This document shows, piece after piece, positions 1 through 7,737 of a DNA stretch of 45,746 nucleotides; within the stretch, counting starts at the first letter, position 1, and each line of letters opens with the position of its first letter. A model generated the notes under the pieces. That model had not been told where the DNA came from, searched no databases, and saw only the letters and a list, made by a program, of their open reading frames with translations. Source of the stretch: Candidatus Eiseniibacteriota bacterium (lineage in GTDB: Bacteria; Orphanbacterota; Orphanbacteria; Orphanbacterales; Orphanbacteraceae); the NCBI GenBank assembly GCA_024276995.1, contig JAJRWB010000049.1:1-45746 (forward strand), read 5' to 3'. Both the position numbers and the translations under genes were made by a program.

Positions 1-834
1 GTCGCCGAGGCGACCGGAAGGGCCGACAGGGTGGTGGGCCTCCACTTCTTCTACCACCCCGCGAAGAACCGCCTCGTCGAGGTGATCCGTTGCGACGCCA
101 CGTCGGACGAAACGTTCGACGCGTGCTGGGCGCTCCAGGAGCTGATCGGCAAGACGCCGATCCGTTCCGCCGACGCCCCCGGCTTCGTGGTGAACCGTTT
201 CTTCGTTCCCTGGCTGAACGAGGCGGTCCGCCTTCTCGAGGAGGGGAAGGGGAACGAGGCGACCATCGACGCCGCCGCGAAGCGGGCGTTCCGCATCGGC
301 ATGGGACCGTTCGAACTGATGAACGTCACCGGCGTGCCGATCGCCATGCACGCCGCCGACACGCTCGGCCGTGAACTCGGACCGTTCTATGCCCCCGCCG
401 CGGCGCTTTGCGCGCAGGTGGAAAAGGGGGAGAACTGGAGCCTCGACGGCGAGATCGACGAGTCTACCTTCACCGAGGTGGGCGACCGCCTTCTCGGCGT
501 CGCGATCTATGTCGCCGCCGTCCTCGTCGATGAAAAGGTCGCTTCCATGGAGGAGACCGACATCGGCGCCCGCGTGGGCTTAAGGTGGGCGAAAGGACCG
601 TTCGAACTGGTGAACCTGATCGGCCTCGACAAGGCGGCCGGTCTCACCGCCGATCTCGCGAATCGCTATGACCTTCCCGAGGCGAACCGGATCACCGCGC
701 AGAAGGCGAAGGGCGAACCGTTCACCTTCGAGGTAGTCCGACTCGACGTGGACGACGGAATCGCCACGATCACGATCAACCGTCCCGATGCGATGAACGC
801 GCTGAACGAAGAAGTGGTGAGGCAGCTCGCCTAA
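1..834 (+). CDS. 3-hydroxyacyl-CoA dehydrogenase part of an HCDH-ECH fusion (5' partial, ends at premature TAA)
   Basis: The reading frame is open from the first base, so the gene begins upstream of the window. It starts near the end of the NAD-binding domain (GLHFFYHPAKNRLVEVI) and continues through the two helical C-terminal 3HCDH domains (APGFVVNRFF around residue 60, then a second copy with KGPFELVNLIGLDKA). At about residue 245 a crotonase domain begins (VRLDVDDGIATITINRPDAMNALN), but a TAA at 832-834 stops it. The same frame resumes and matches the rest of enoyl-CoA hydratase, so the ancestral protein was one HCDH-then-ECH polypeptide. This order is the reverse of FadB and matches the archaeal-type bifunctional crotonyl-CoA hydratase/3-hydroxybutyryl-CoA dehydrogenase. 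It would oxidise 3-hydroxyacyl-CoA in beta-oxidation or a related C4 pathway. The dehydrogenase half could still fold alone. Confidence 0.85.
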   Translation, partial: VAEATGRADRVVGLHFFYHPAKNRLVEVIRCDATSDETFDACWALQELIGKTPIRSADAPGFVVNRFFVPWLNEAVRLLEEGKGNEATIDAAAKRAFRIGMGPFELMNVTGVPIAMHAADTLGRELGPFYAPAAALCAQVEKGENWSLDGEIDESTFTEVGDRLLGVAIYVAAVLVDEKVASMEETDIGARVGLRWAKGPFELVNLIGLDKAAGLTADLANRYDLPEANRITAQKAKGEPFTFEVVRLDVDDGIATITINRPDAMNALNEEVVRQLA

Positions 835-864
835 CGATTCGACGAGGCGGAAAAGAGAGGCGAC

Positions 865-1656
865 GTGAAGGCGATCGTCCTAGACGGCGCCGGAAAGGCG
901 TTCGTCGCCGGCGCCGACATCCGCTTTTTCGTGAAGAATATGAAAGCGAAACGCCTCGATGCGATCCAATCGTTCACGGCGGCGGGCCAGGATCTTTACA
1001 AGCGTATCGACAACTGCCCGAAGCCGGTGGTGGCGAAGGTGGACGGCGTCTCCCTGGGCGGCGGCACCGAACTCGCCCTGACGGCGGACGAGATCATCGT
1101 CACCGACCGCGGCTGCTTCGGCTTTCCCGAGACGGGGATCGGCATCTATCCCGGTCTCGGCGGAACGCAGCGGACGAGAGAGAGAATCGGCGCCGACCTC
1201 ACGAAGTATCTCGTGTTCACCGGACAGATCCTCGACGGAAAAAGCGCCGTCGAACTCGGCCTCGCCGATCACTTCGTCGAGCGCACCGAGGTGGCGGCGA
1301 AGATCGGAGAGATCGCCCGATCGGCGACGGTGAAAAAACGGCGGCAAAGGAGCGTGCCCGAGCGCTATGACGCGATCGCCCGGTTCTTCCGGGACAACAG
1401 CGCCGATTCGATCCGCGAAGGAAAAGCGGATACGAAGGGAAACGAGAAACTGGCGAAGCCGGCGAAGAAGGTTTCCTCGAAGGCCCCGATCGCCTTGCGC
1501 ATTGCCGAGGAACTGATCGACAAGGGGAACGAAATGTCCCTCGACGAAGGGCTCGCCCTCGAACTGAGCCGTCTCGAGGAGATCTTCGCCACCGAGGACG
1601 CCATGACCGGGCTGACCTCTCTCGGAAAGGGAAGACCGGAGTTCAGCGGCCGGTAA
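865..1656 (+). CDS. enoyl-CoA hydratase/isomerase part of the split HCDH-ECH fusion
   Basis: This is in the same frame as the preceding gene, 30 nt after its TAA. Crotonase-family motifs are intact: AFVAGADIRFF, the oxyanion-hole and first catalytic Glu segment GGGTELAL, and the second Glu in FPETGIGIYPGLGGTQR. The piece lacks the first strands of the crotonase fold (about 40 residues), which are encoded before the TAA. It can therefore be a separate working hydratase only if translation re-initiates (GTG 865 has a GAGAGG four bases upstream) and the fold tolerates the loss, or if the stop is read through or is a sequencing error. It ends in TAA and its 3' end overlaps the convergent TPR membrane protein gene by 14 bp. 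Confidence 0.85.
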   Translation: MKAIVLDGAGKAFVAGADIRFFVKNMKAKRLDAIQSFTAAGQDLYKRIDNCPKPVVAKVDGVSLGGGTELALTADEIIVTDRGCFGFPETGIGIYPGLGGTQRTRERIGADLTKYLVFTGQILDGKSAVELGLADHFVERTEVAAKIGEIARSATVKKRRQRSVPERYDAIARFFRDNSADSIREGKADTKGNEKLAKPAKKVSSKAPIALRIAEELIDKGNEMSLDEGLALELSRLEEIFATEDAMTGLTSLGKGRPEFSGR

Positions 1657-4207
1657 GTTCTTTGCGGATTCGAACAAGGGGCGGAGGGCGGTAGGAGTTC
1701 TCAAGGTGCATCCTTGTCTCTCCATCGATTCGGAATGCCTCCTCGGCGAGTCGGTCGAGCCGTTCCGTTTCCCCCCGTTCCACAAGAAGGAGGACGAGTT
1801 TTCGTAGATCCTTTGTCTCGAGATCCATTCGCAGCGCTTCCTCCGCGAGATCGAGCGCTTCCGCGACCGCATCGAGATCGTCCCGCCGCGCCAGCAGCAA
1901 CGCCAGGTTTCCCCGCTCCTTCGCGCCGGTTCTGAAATCGTCCGCGGGGAGAAGGCGGATCGCTTCGCGTATTTCCCACACGGCGCCGGTGGTGTCGCCC
2001 GAAGCGAGAAGCGCGCGGGCGAGGGTCCCACGGCAGTAGCCGTCATCCGGAGCGAGCCGTGTCGCCTCGCCCGCCTCGCTCAGCGCCTCTTCGGTGTCCG
2101 CGGCGTCTTCCCCTTCGAGAAGGGTCCAGGCGAGATTGTTCCTGTAGTACGTCCCGCCGCCGGACGCGTCGAGAGCGAGCCGCGACAACTCGATCGCTTT
2201 TCGCCATTCCCTCGCGCCGCGCAGAAGAGACGCGAGACGAACCAGCTCGTCGGCGGGCGGCGTGCCGGGCGACATCGGAAGGAAACGTCGGGCGTCGCCG
2301 TCGCTCAGCCACTTCAGAAGCGCCCTGTCGTTTCGCGCCGCTACGCCGTCACCGGCCTTCTTCCAGTCCGATCGCGCCCCCTCCCGGTTGCCGAGGCGAA
2401 AACGCGCTTCACCACGAATACGGCGCAGCTCCCGCCGGATCGGGTCGTCTCCCGGCCGTGCAAGGGCGCCGTCGTCGATCGCTCTGTCGACCTCGTCCCA
2501 CTCTTCTCTCTCTTCGAGCAGGCGGGCGTAGACATAGAGCAGTCGCCCGGCATGTCGGTTCCACATGAACAGCCTGCTCACCTCCCCCAGCGCGCCGGCC
2601 TCCTCCTCGTACGATCCGACGTCGAAACCGCCAGTCGGATCGATCCTCTTCAGTTCGATTGGAACGAGCCTCGGCCCCTCCATCGCCCCCCGCCGGACAT
2701 AAACTTCCGACACATCATCGAAATAGACGAGCGCCCATTCGTCCGACGCGGCGGCGAGCCGGTTGACCGGATCCCGCCCGGTGGCGGGCGAGGAACGGAG
2801 AAGAAGGGTGTTCACATTGTAGCGGCGAAGTTCCTCTTCCCAACCCGGCCCACCTCCCAGAATCCGGAAGTAGTCGTTCTTCCAGAAATCCTCGCCGTAG
2901 ACCTCGACCCTTCCATCGACGAAGTTTTTCCGGTTCGGATAGAAATACCGAATGAATGCCCCGCCGAACTGGTCGGGGTGAAAAACCTCGCCCGGAAGGT
3001 CCCGTTTCTTTATGAATGAAAACGCCCGCTCCGGGTAGTTCGCCTCCGCCCAACAGCTCTCCTCGATCGTCCCGGACATCTCCGATGGAAGGGGAAAGCG
3101 GAGAGGATCGTTCCTCCACCACCAGGCGACGAGGAAGAGCGCGCCCGCCGCACCCGCCAGGCGGAGCACCCTTCCCCGGCGGGAACGATCGGGGAGCAGT
3201 CGCGCGACGGGGGGCATCCAGTTTCTCATGGCGATCGGCGCGGCCACCACGGCGAAGGGAAGAATCACGCGGACGGCGCGCACGGCAAAAAGGCCGAATA
3301 CCGCCACGGCGATCATCTCCGTGGCGTCCCGGCGCTTCCCGCGAATCAGCGACAGCGCCACGACGAGAAAGAGCGCGGTGAAGAAACGGTCGCGCCACCA
3401 ATCGGCGGGTTGGAATTCACTCAGCACCTGGAAGAAGAATCGAGTCTTGAGAAGGCCGATCGGGAGGAGGACCGCCGTCACTCCCGACGGATTGATCGCC
3501 GCCCCCGATACGAGCGCCGCCGCCACCGACAGAAGAGAGAAGATCACGAGCCTCCGCCATCGCTTCCGGTTCATCGCCTTCACGTCGCCCCGCACCGCCC
3601 GAAGCGCCGCCCGGATCCACTCGCCGGCGCAGTATACCCCGAGCAGGGCGACGCCGTAGAGAAAGCCGGGATGGATCTGCGCCCACACGGCGAAAAGGAT
3701 CGGCAGCAGCGCGAGGCGATCTCCTTTTTCGCGCCGGTACGACTCTACGATCAGCCCCGTAGCGGCGAGGAGAACGGCGGAGAGCAGGAACGGTCTGAGA
3801 ATCATGTGGGACGCCGACGCGAGAAGCGCGAGGAGAAGAACGCCCCCCGTCACCACCTCGCTCCCTCCGCCGGCAAGACGGCCCGATCGATGAAGAAGCA
3901 CGAACAGCGCCAGCGCGAGGAGGAAGCGGAGCGCCACGAGACCGCTTCCGCCGAAGCGGTGATCGACGGCGTAGAAGACGATCTCGGCGAGCGGCTGGTT
4001 CACCCACCACCTCTCCCCCTGCCGGGTGCTCGAGAAAGTGTCGCTGTCGGGAATCGCCCGTTCCTCGATGATCCTCTCGCCGGCGCGCAGGTGCCAGCCG
4101 AGATCGGGGCTCGAAAGGATCCTGGTGGAGATAAGGGCCAGCAGGAGGAAAAAGGCGGCGAGAAGGGGTCGGCGGAAAAGAGTTCGGAGAGGCGACGAAG
4201 GTGTCAC
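1643..4207 (-). CDS. polytopic membrane protein with C-terminal TPR repeats
   Basis: An 854-residue protein. The N-terminal half has about ten hydrophobic segments and begins, after a first membrane helix, with SSPDLGWHLRAGERI and IPDSDTFSST, a pattern I associate with membrane proteins distantly related to PMT/GT39 glycosyltransferases (cell-surface glycan work). A soluble central part follows (GGAFIRYFYPNRKNFVDGR), then helical TPR-like repeats to the end (EWRKAIELSRLALDASGG, NNLAWTLLEGEDA). GTG 4205-4207 is chosen because an AAGGAGGGG lies five bases before it; the frame also opens at GTG 4282, which has no ribosome site. No catalytic residue can be assigned with certainty, so the substrate is unknown. 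It is transcribed toward and overlaps the ECH gene. Confidence 0.8.
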   Translation of the reverse strand: MTPSSPLRTLFRRPLLAAFFLLLALISTRILSSPDLGWHLRAGERIIEERAIPDSDTFSSTRQGERWWVNQPLAEIVFYAVDHRFGGSGLVALRFLLALALFVLLHRSGRLAGGGSEVVTGGVLLLALLASASHMILRPFLLSAVLLAATGLIVESYRREKGDRLALLPILFAVWAQIHPGFLYGVALLGVYCAGEWIRAALRAVRGDVKAMNRKRWRRLVIFSLLSVAAALVSGAAINPSGVTAVLLPIGLLKTRFFFQVLSEFQPADWWRDRFFTALFLVVALSLIRGKRRDATEMIAVAVFGLFAVRAVRVILPFAVVAAPIAMRNWMPPVARLLPDRSRRGRVLRLAGAAGALFLVAWWWRNDPLRFPLPSEMSGTIEESCWAEANYPERAFSFIKKRDLPGEVFHPDQFGGAFIRYFYPNRKNFVDGRVEVYGEDFWKNDYFRILGGGPGWEEELRRYNVNTLLLRSSPATGRDPVNRLAAASDEWALVYFDDVSEVYVRRGAMEGPRLVPIELKRIDPTGGFDVGSYEEEAGALGEVSRLFMWNRHAGRLLYVYARLLEEREEWDEVDRAIDDGALARPGDDPIRRELRRIRGEARFRLGNREGARSDWKKAGDGVAARNDRALLKWLSDGDARRFLPMSPGTPPADELVRLASLLRGAREWRKAIELSRLALDASGGGTYYRNNLAWTLLEGEDAADTEEALSEAGEATRLAPDDGYCRGTLARALLASGDTTGAVWEIREAIRLLPADDFRTGAKERGNLALLLARRDDLDAVAEALDLAEEALRMDLETKDLRKLVLLLVERGETERLDRLAEEAFRIDGETRMHLENSYRPPPLVRIRKELTGR

Positions 4208-4331
4208 CGCATCCCCTCCTTTCCCTGTCGGGTCCGCGGAAAAGCGAAGAGCGCCGGAACCGCCGGAAAGAGCGCGACGCACGGCGCCCGCACGGCGAAA
4301 AGGTCCGGCGCTCGGTCGGTCGTTCTTTCGA

Positions 4332-4601
4332 TCAGACGTGAATCAGGTTCTCGCTGCCCCAGACACTCACGCGGCGGATCTGCGTGAACGGGATGAACTG
4401 GGTCACCGGCTGAACCTCGCCCTTCTTCTTCGCCTCGTAGCTCACCTCGACGAAATCCTCGCCCACGCGGACCAGCTTCGCTTCAAACGTTTCGAGATCG
4501 ATCGCGTCGGTGATCGCGCCCCGGCGGAAAGACTGCGGGTTGACCACGGTCACCGGCCCCCCCTGCCAAGACTTGAGCATCTCCTGAAAACCATTGGACA
4601 T
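4332..4601 (-). CDS. small beta-rich protein of unknown function
   Basis: An 89-residue protein with a strong ribosome site (AAAGGAGA) five bases before its ATG. The composition, with short alternating hydrophobic segments (GPVTVVNPQSF, AKLVRVGEDFVEVSYEA, TQFIPFTQIRRVSVW), suggests a small beta-barrel like the SH3 or LSm folds. I do not recognise a named family. There is no signal peptide or membrane helix, so it is probably cytoplasmic. It stands alone between the TPR membrane protein and the divergent histidine kinase; 124 bp separate its stop from the start of the TPR membrane protein gene, which runs the same way. Confidence 0.75.
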   Translation of the reverse strand: MSNGFQEMLKSWQGGPVTVVNPQSFRRGAITDAIDLETFEAKLVRVGEDFVEVSYEAKKKGEVQPVTQFIPFTQIRRVSVWGSENLIHV

Positions 4602-4796
4602 GTTTCTCTCCTTTCGAAGGCGGTGCCCTCGGCCCCGCTCGGTCGGTCGCCCGGGGACGGGGATCTTTCGATATTCCCATAAAGACTAGAAGAATTGTCC
4701 CCGGAGTACAAGCCCCCGGGTCTCGAAATACGGGGGAAAATACCCGGTTCCCGGCAGGGAGGATCTCATCCCGGCGCGTCGTCCTGCCGATAACAC

Positions 4797-4854
4797 AAAG
4801 GAGTAGACAGGGTTGCGCGAATCACGTCCCGGGCGGCCGGGAACGGGCGGTTGA
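4797..4854 (+). promoter_or_regulatory. ribosome site plus 13-codon leader ORF ahead of the histidine kinase
   Basis: AAAGGAG at 4797-4803 is the only good ribosome site in front of the kinase, but it is spaced for a TTG at 4813, not for the kinase ATG. The TTG opens a 13-codon frame rich in Arg, Gly and Pro that ends in TGA at 4852-4854, directly abutting the kinase ATG at 4855. This arrangement would make kinase translation depend on ribosomes that finish the leader. The reading frame and spacing are visible; translational coupling is inference. Confidence 0.35.
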
Positions 4855-6651
4855 ATGGCACCGAAGAAAATCCTCGTGATCGAAGACGACGCCGGGCGCT
4901 TTCGCGCGATCCGCCGCGTGCTGACAGGCAGAGGACACAGCGTGGTCGGCGTCCGTCACGGAAAGGGGTGCGTCGACCGCGTCCTCCGGGAAGGCCCCGA
5001 CCTGATCGTCGTCGGCATCGCAGCCTCGGGGAGGCCGGCGTTCGACGAGGCGAAACGACTCCGCGACGAGCCGCGCACATCCGCCATCCCGGTGATCGCC
5101 ATCACAACCGCCACGGTGTACGACGATCCGGAATCGCTGTCCGATATCTGTGCCGATCGGCTGGGCGACTCGTCGGTGGAAAACGATCTTTTCGTCCGGT
5201 CGGTGGAAGACATCCTCCAGGTAAAGGGGCCGGGGAGGGAGTCGGATCTCGCCGATCCGACGGGCGAAGCGCCGGCGGGCGTCGGGGACGAGACCGGCAT
5301 CATCGTGGTGGCGGACGACGAGGCGAGAAACCGGCGGAGGGTCGCTTCGATCCTCGAGCCGCTCGGATACACGGTGCGCCAGGTCGCGTCGGGGGAAGAG
5401 GCGCTCGATGCGGTCAATGAGCGGCAAATCGATCTTCTCCTCCTCGATTTCGCCATGCCCGGAACCGATAGCCTGGAGATCACCCGGCGCATTCGCTCCG
5501 ATCCGTCGATCCGCGCCATACCGATCATTCTCCTCACCGCTTTCGCGGACAGGGAGCGGAAACTCGAGGGAATCGAGGCGGGGTGCGACGATTTCATCGA
5601 CAAACCGTTCGACCGGGATGAACTCGTCATCCGGATTCGATCGCTGATCCGCCTCAGCCGCTTCCGGATGCGCGCCGAAGAGAGGGAAAGACTCGACACG
5701 GTGCTCGGCGAATCGGGCGAGGGAATCGTCTTCCTCGACGGCGCCTGGAGGATCACCGAGATCAACAACGCCGGCCGCAGACTCCTCGCTCTTCCACCGG
5801 AGGACTGCGCGGGCACAAGCCTTCTCGACCATCTCGCCGGACGGCGCACGCTGAGCGCCGATCTTTCGGCCCTCACCGATCCGGGCGGTGAAACGGTCCG
5901 CTTCCGGATCGAACAGGGTGAGACCGAATCGTCCGCTCCGCTCATCCTCTCGGCGTACGCGAAAAAATTCCGGTCCGCCGATGGAAAACTCAGGGAAGTG
6001 ATCCTCACGATCAAAGACATCTCGGCGAGCGCCGGAGAGGAAAGGATGAAAGACGAGTTTCTCTCCACCATGTCCCACAAGTTCAAGACGCCCCTTTCGG
6101 TGGTCATGGCGAACTGCGAGTACCTGACGAGCGGGTACTACGGCGATCTCGCCGAAGAACAGTCGGAGGCGGTGCGCGAAATCGGAACGGGCGCCACCCA
6201 GCTTCTCGACCTGTTCGACAAGCTGCTCGCCTTCATCGCGCCCGGTTCGCTCGACGGAGGAACGCCTCAACCGCGCGAACTCGGCGCGCTCCTCGGCGGC
6301 TATGTTTCGGATGTGAAGAAAAAACGGGATATCGGGGAGGTTCGCATCGACCTGGAGATCGATCGGGATGTGAAAAAGGAGATCATCGATTATCCTTCGT
6401 TCACCATCGCCTTGGACAACATCGTGGAAAACGCCATCAAGTTCAACCGGCGGCCCGGAGCGCGGGTGAAGATCTCCGCCGGTCGCGACGGGAACGGCGC
6501 CACGGCCGTTTCGGTCACCGACAACGGGCCCGGCATCCCCTCGGAGCACACGGAGAAGATCTTCCAGCGATTCTACCAGGTCGAGAAATTTCACACCGGC
6601 AAGGTGGAAGGCGTCGGGCTCGGGCTCCCGCTTGCCAGGCGGATCATCTAG
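4855..6651 (+). CDS. REC-REC-PAS-histidine kinase, truncated by in-frame TAG
   Basis: A 598-residue cytoplasmic signalling protein without membrane segments. Order: receiver 1 (residues 1-120), receiver 2 (about 143-265), a PAS-like sensor (about 280-390), HisKA with His408 in MSHKFKTPL, then HATPase with N box NIVENAIKFN, G1 VTDNGPGIP, F box and G2 VEGVGLGLPLARR. Receiver 1 has Gly54 where the phosphate-accepting Asp should be, so it is probably a pseudo-receiver; receiver 2 keeps Asp198 (LLDFAMPG). The H box has Lys after His where most kinases have Glu. The frame ends at TAG 6649-6651, just before the final strands of the ATPase domain, which follow in the same frame. It may retain partial activity, as the ATP-binding motifs are all before the stop. 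Confidence 0.85.
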   Translation: MAPKKILVIEDDAGRFRAIRRVLTGRGHSVVGVRHGKGCVDRVLREGPDLIVVGIAASGRPAFDEAKRLRDEPRTSAIPVIAITTATVYDDPESLSDICADRLGDSSVENDLFVRSVEDILQVKGPGRESDLADPTGEAPAGVGDETGIIVVADDEARNRRRVASILEPLGYTVRQVASGEEALDAVNERQIDLLLLDFAMPGTDSLEITRRIRSDPSIRAIPIILLTAFADRERKLEGIEAGCDDFIDKPFDRDELVIRIRSLIRLSRFRMRAEERERLDTVLGESGEGIVFLDGAWRITEINNAGRRLLALPPEDCAGTSLLDHLAGRRTLSADLSALTDPGGETVRFRIEQGETESSAPLILSAYAKKFRSADGKLREVILTIKDISASAGEERMKDEFLSTMSHKFKTPLSVVMANCEYLTSGYYGDLAEEQSEAVREIGTGATQLLDLFDKLLAFIAPGSLDGGTPQPRELGALLGGYVSDVKKKRDIGEVRIDLEIDRDVKKEIIDYPSFTIALDNIVENAIKFNRRPGARVKISAGRDGNGATAVSVTDNGPGIPSEHTEKIFQRFYQVEKFHTGKVEGVGLGLPLARRII

Positions 6652-6795
6652 GACCACGGCGGAACGGTGAACGTGGAGTCCCGCCTCGGGAAGGGCTCGA
6701 CCTTCCGCATCACCCTCGGCGCGAGAGATTCTCGAGGTACGACTCCGCGGCGGCCTCTCCTTCCCGTCCGAGCCGCTTCCGAATCACCTCTTTGA
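6652..6795 (+). pseudogene. severed C-terminal end of the histidine kinase
   Basis: Directly after the TAG the same frame reads DHGGTVNVESRLGKGSTF followed by RITLGA, the standard end of a HATPase domain (usually preceded by E or K where the stop now stands). The frame then runs on to TGA at 6793-6795. No start codon with a ribosome site is available, so these residues are made only by readthrough. It overlaps the 3' end of the convergent pseudouridine synthase gene. Confidence 0.7.
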
Positions 6796-7711
6796 AATCG
6801 GCGGGCGGAGCAGACGCGAAAGAGCGAAACTCCCCCACCCCGTCGGCCCGGAACTTCAGCCACGAAGCGTGGAGCATGAGACGGGGAACATGGTCTTCCT
6901 CCGCGCCCTTTCCGTACAGGACGTCTCCGAGCACGGGATGGCCCGCCCCGGCGAGGTGAACCCTGATCTGGTGCCGCCTCCCCTCACGGATGGAAACCGA
7001 AACGAGGGAACTCTTCCCACCGGCGCGAACGGGACGGACGAGGCTTTCGGCGCTTCTTCCCCCGTCGGAGATCACCATTCGCCTGGCGCTCTTCGGATGA
7101 TGGGCGATCGGCCGAAGGATGGTGAACGTCTTCTTCAACGACCCTTTCACGAGGGCGAAATACTCCTTTTCGACGCGGCGCCACTTCCACTGCTCTCTCA
7201 GCTTTTCCCACGTGTCGCCGTCCCGGGCGACCACGAGGAGACCCGACGTTCCGTTGTCGAGCCTGTGGACGAGGCCCGCTTCGAGCGGCCCTCCCACATC
7301 CGCCAGCTCGGGATAGTGCGCCACGAGGCGGCAGGCGAGGGCCGCGGTGTCCTCCCCGTTGCGCGGCATCGCCGCAAGGCCCGGCGGCTTCTCCACCACG
7401 AGGAACCGCTCCTCCTCGTGGACCACGATCAGTTCCCCCTCGCCGTCGGCGGCGATCGTCTCGAGACGCCGATCACGAAACGCGCTCAAGTCGATTCTCG
7501 CGCCTTCACGCACCGGCCGCCCGGCGGCGTGCGGCTTCCCATCCACCAGGATCCTGCCGAAAGCGATTTCACTTCGAATCGCGCCGCGCGACACGCCGGC
7601 GAGGCGGTCGCGAAGAAACAGGTCGAGCCGTTTCCCCGCACCGGCGGCGTCGACCACCACCGACGAAGGGAGCTCCGGATGATCCGATCCTCCGGCCATT
7701 GAAGACGACAT
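6710..7711 (-). CDS. RluA/RluD-family 23S rRNA pseudouridine synthase
   Basis: A 333-residue protein with an N-terminal S4 RNA-binding domain (GKRLDLFLRDRLAGVSRGAI, residues about 25-75) and a pseudouridine synthase domain with the catalytic Asp in GLVHRLDNGTSGLLV (around residue 150). Other family motifs follow: KEYFALVKG and GRRHQIRVHLAGAGHPVLGD. The family converts specific uridines to pseudouridine in large-subunit rRNA. The start may be the first ATG (7711) or the one four codons later. Length and motifs are normal. It is convergent with and overlaps the end of the histidine kinase; the next gene upstream on the same strand begins its stop 26 bp away. Confidence 0.92.
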   Translation of the reverse strand: MSSSMAGGSDHPELPSSVVVDAAGAGKRLDLFLRDRLAGVSRGAIRSEIAFGRILVDGKPHAAGRPVREGARIDLSAFRDRRLETIAADGEGELIVVHEEERFLVVEKPPGLAAMPRNGEDTAALACRLVAHYPELADVGGPLEAGLVHRLDNGTSGLLVVARDGDTWEKLREQWKWRRVEKEYFALVKGSLKKTFTILRPIAHHPKSARRMVISDGGRSAESLVRPVRAGGKSSLVSVSIREGRRHQIRVHLAGAGHPVLGDVLYGKGAEEDHVPRLMLHASWLKFRADGVGEFRSFASAPPADFKEVIRKRLGREGEAAAESYLENLSRRG

Positions 7712-7737
7712 CCTTTCCCGTACGCCCGGGACGCGCG

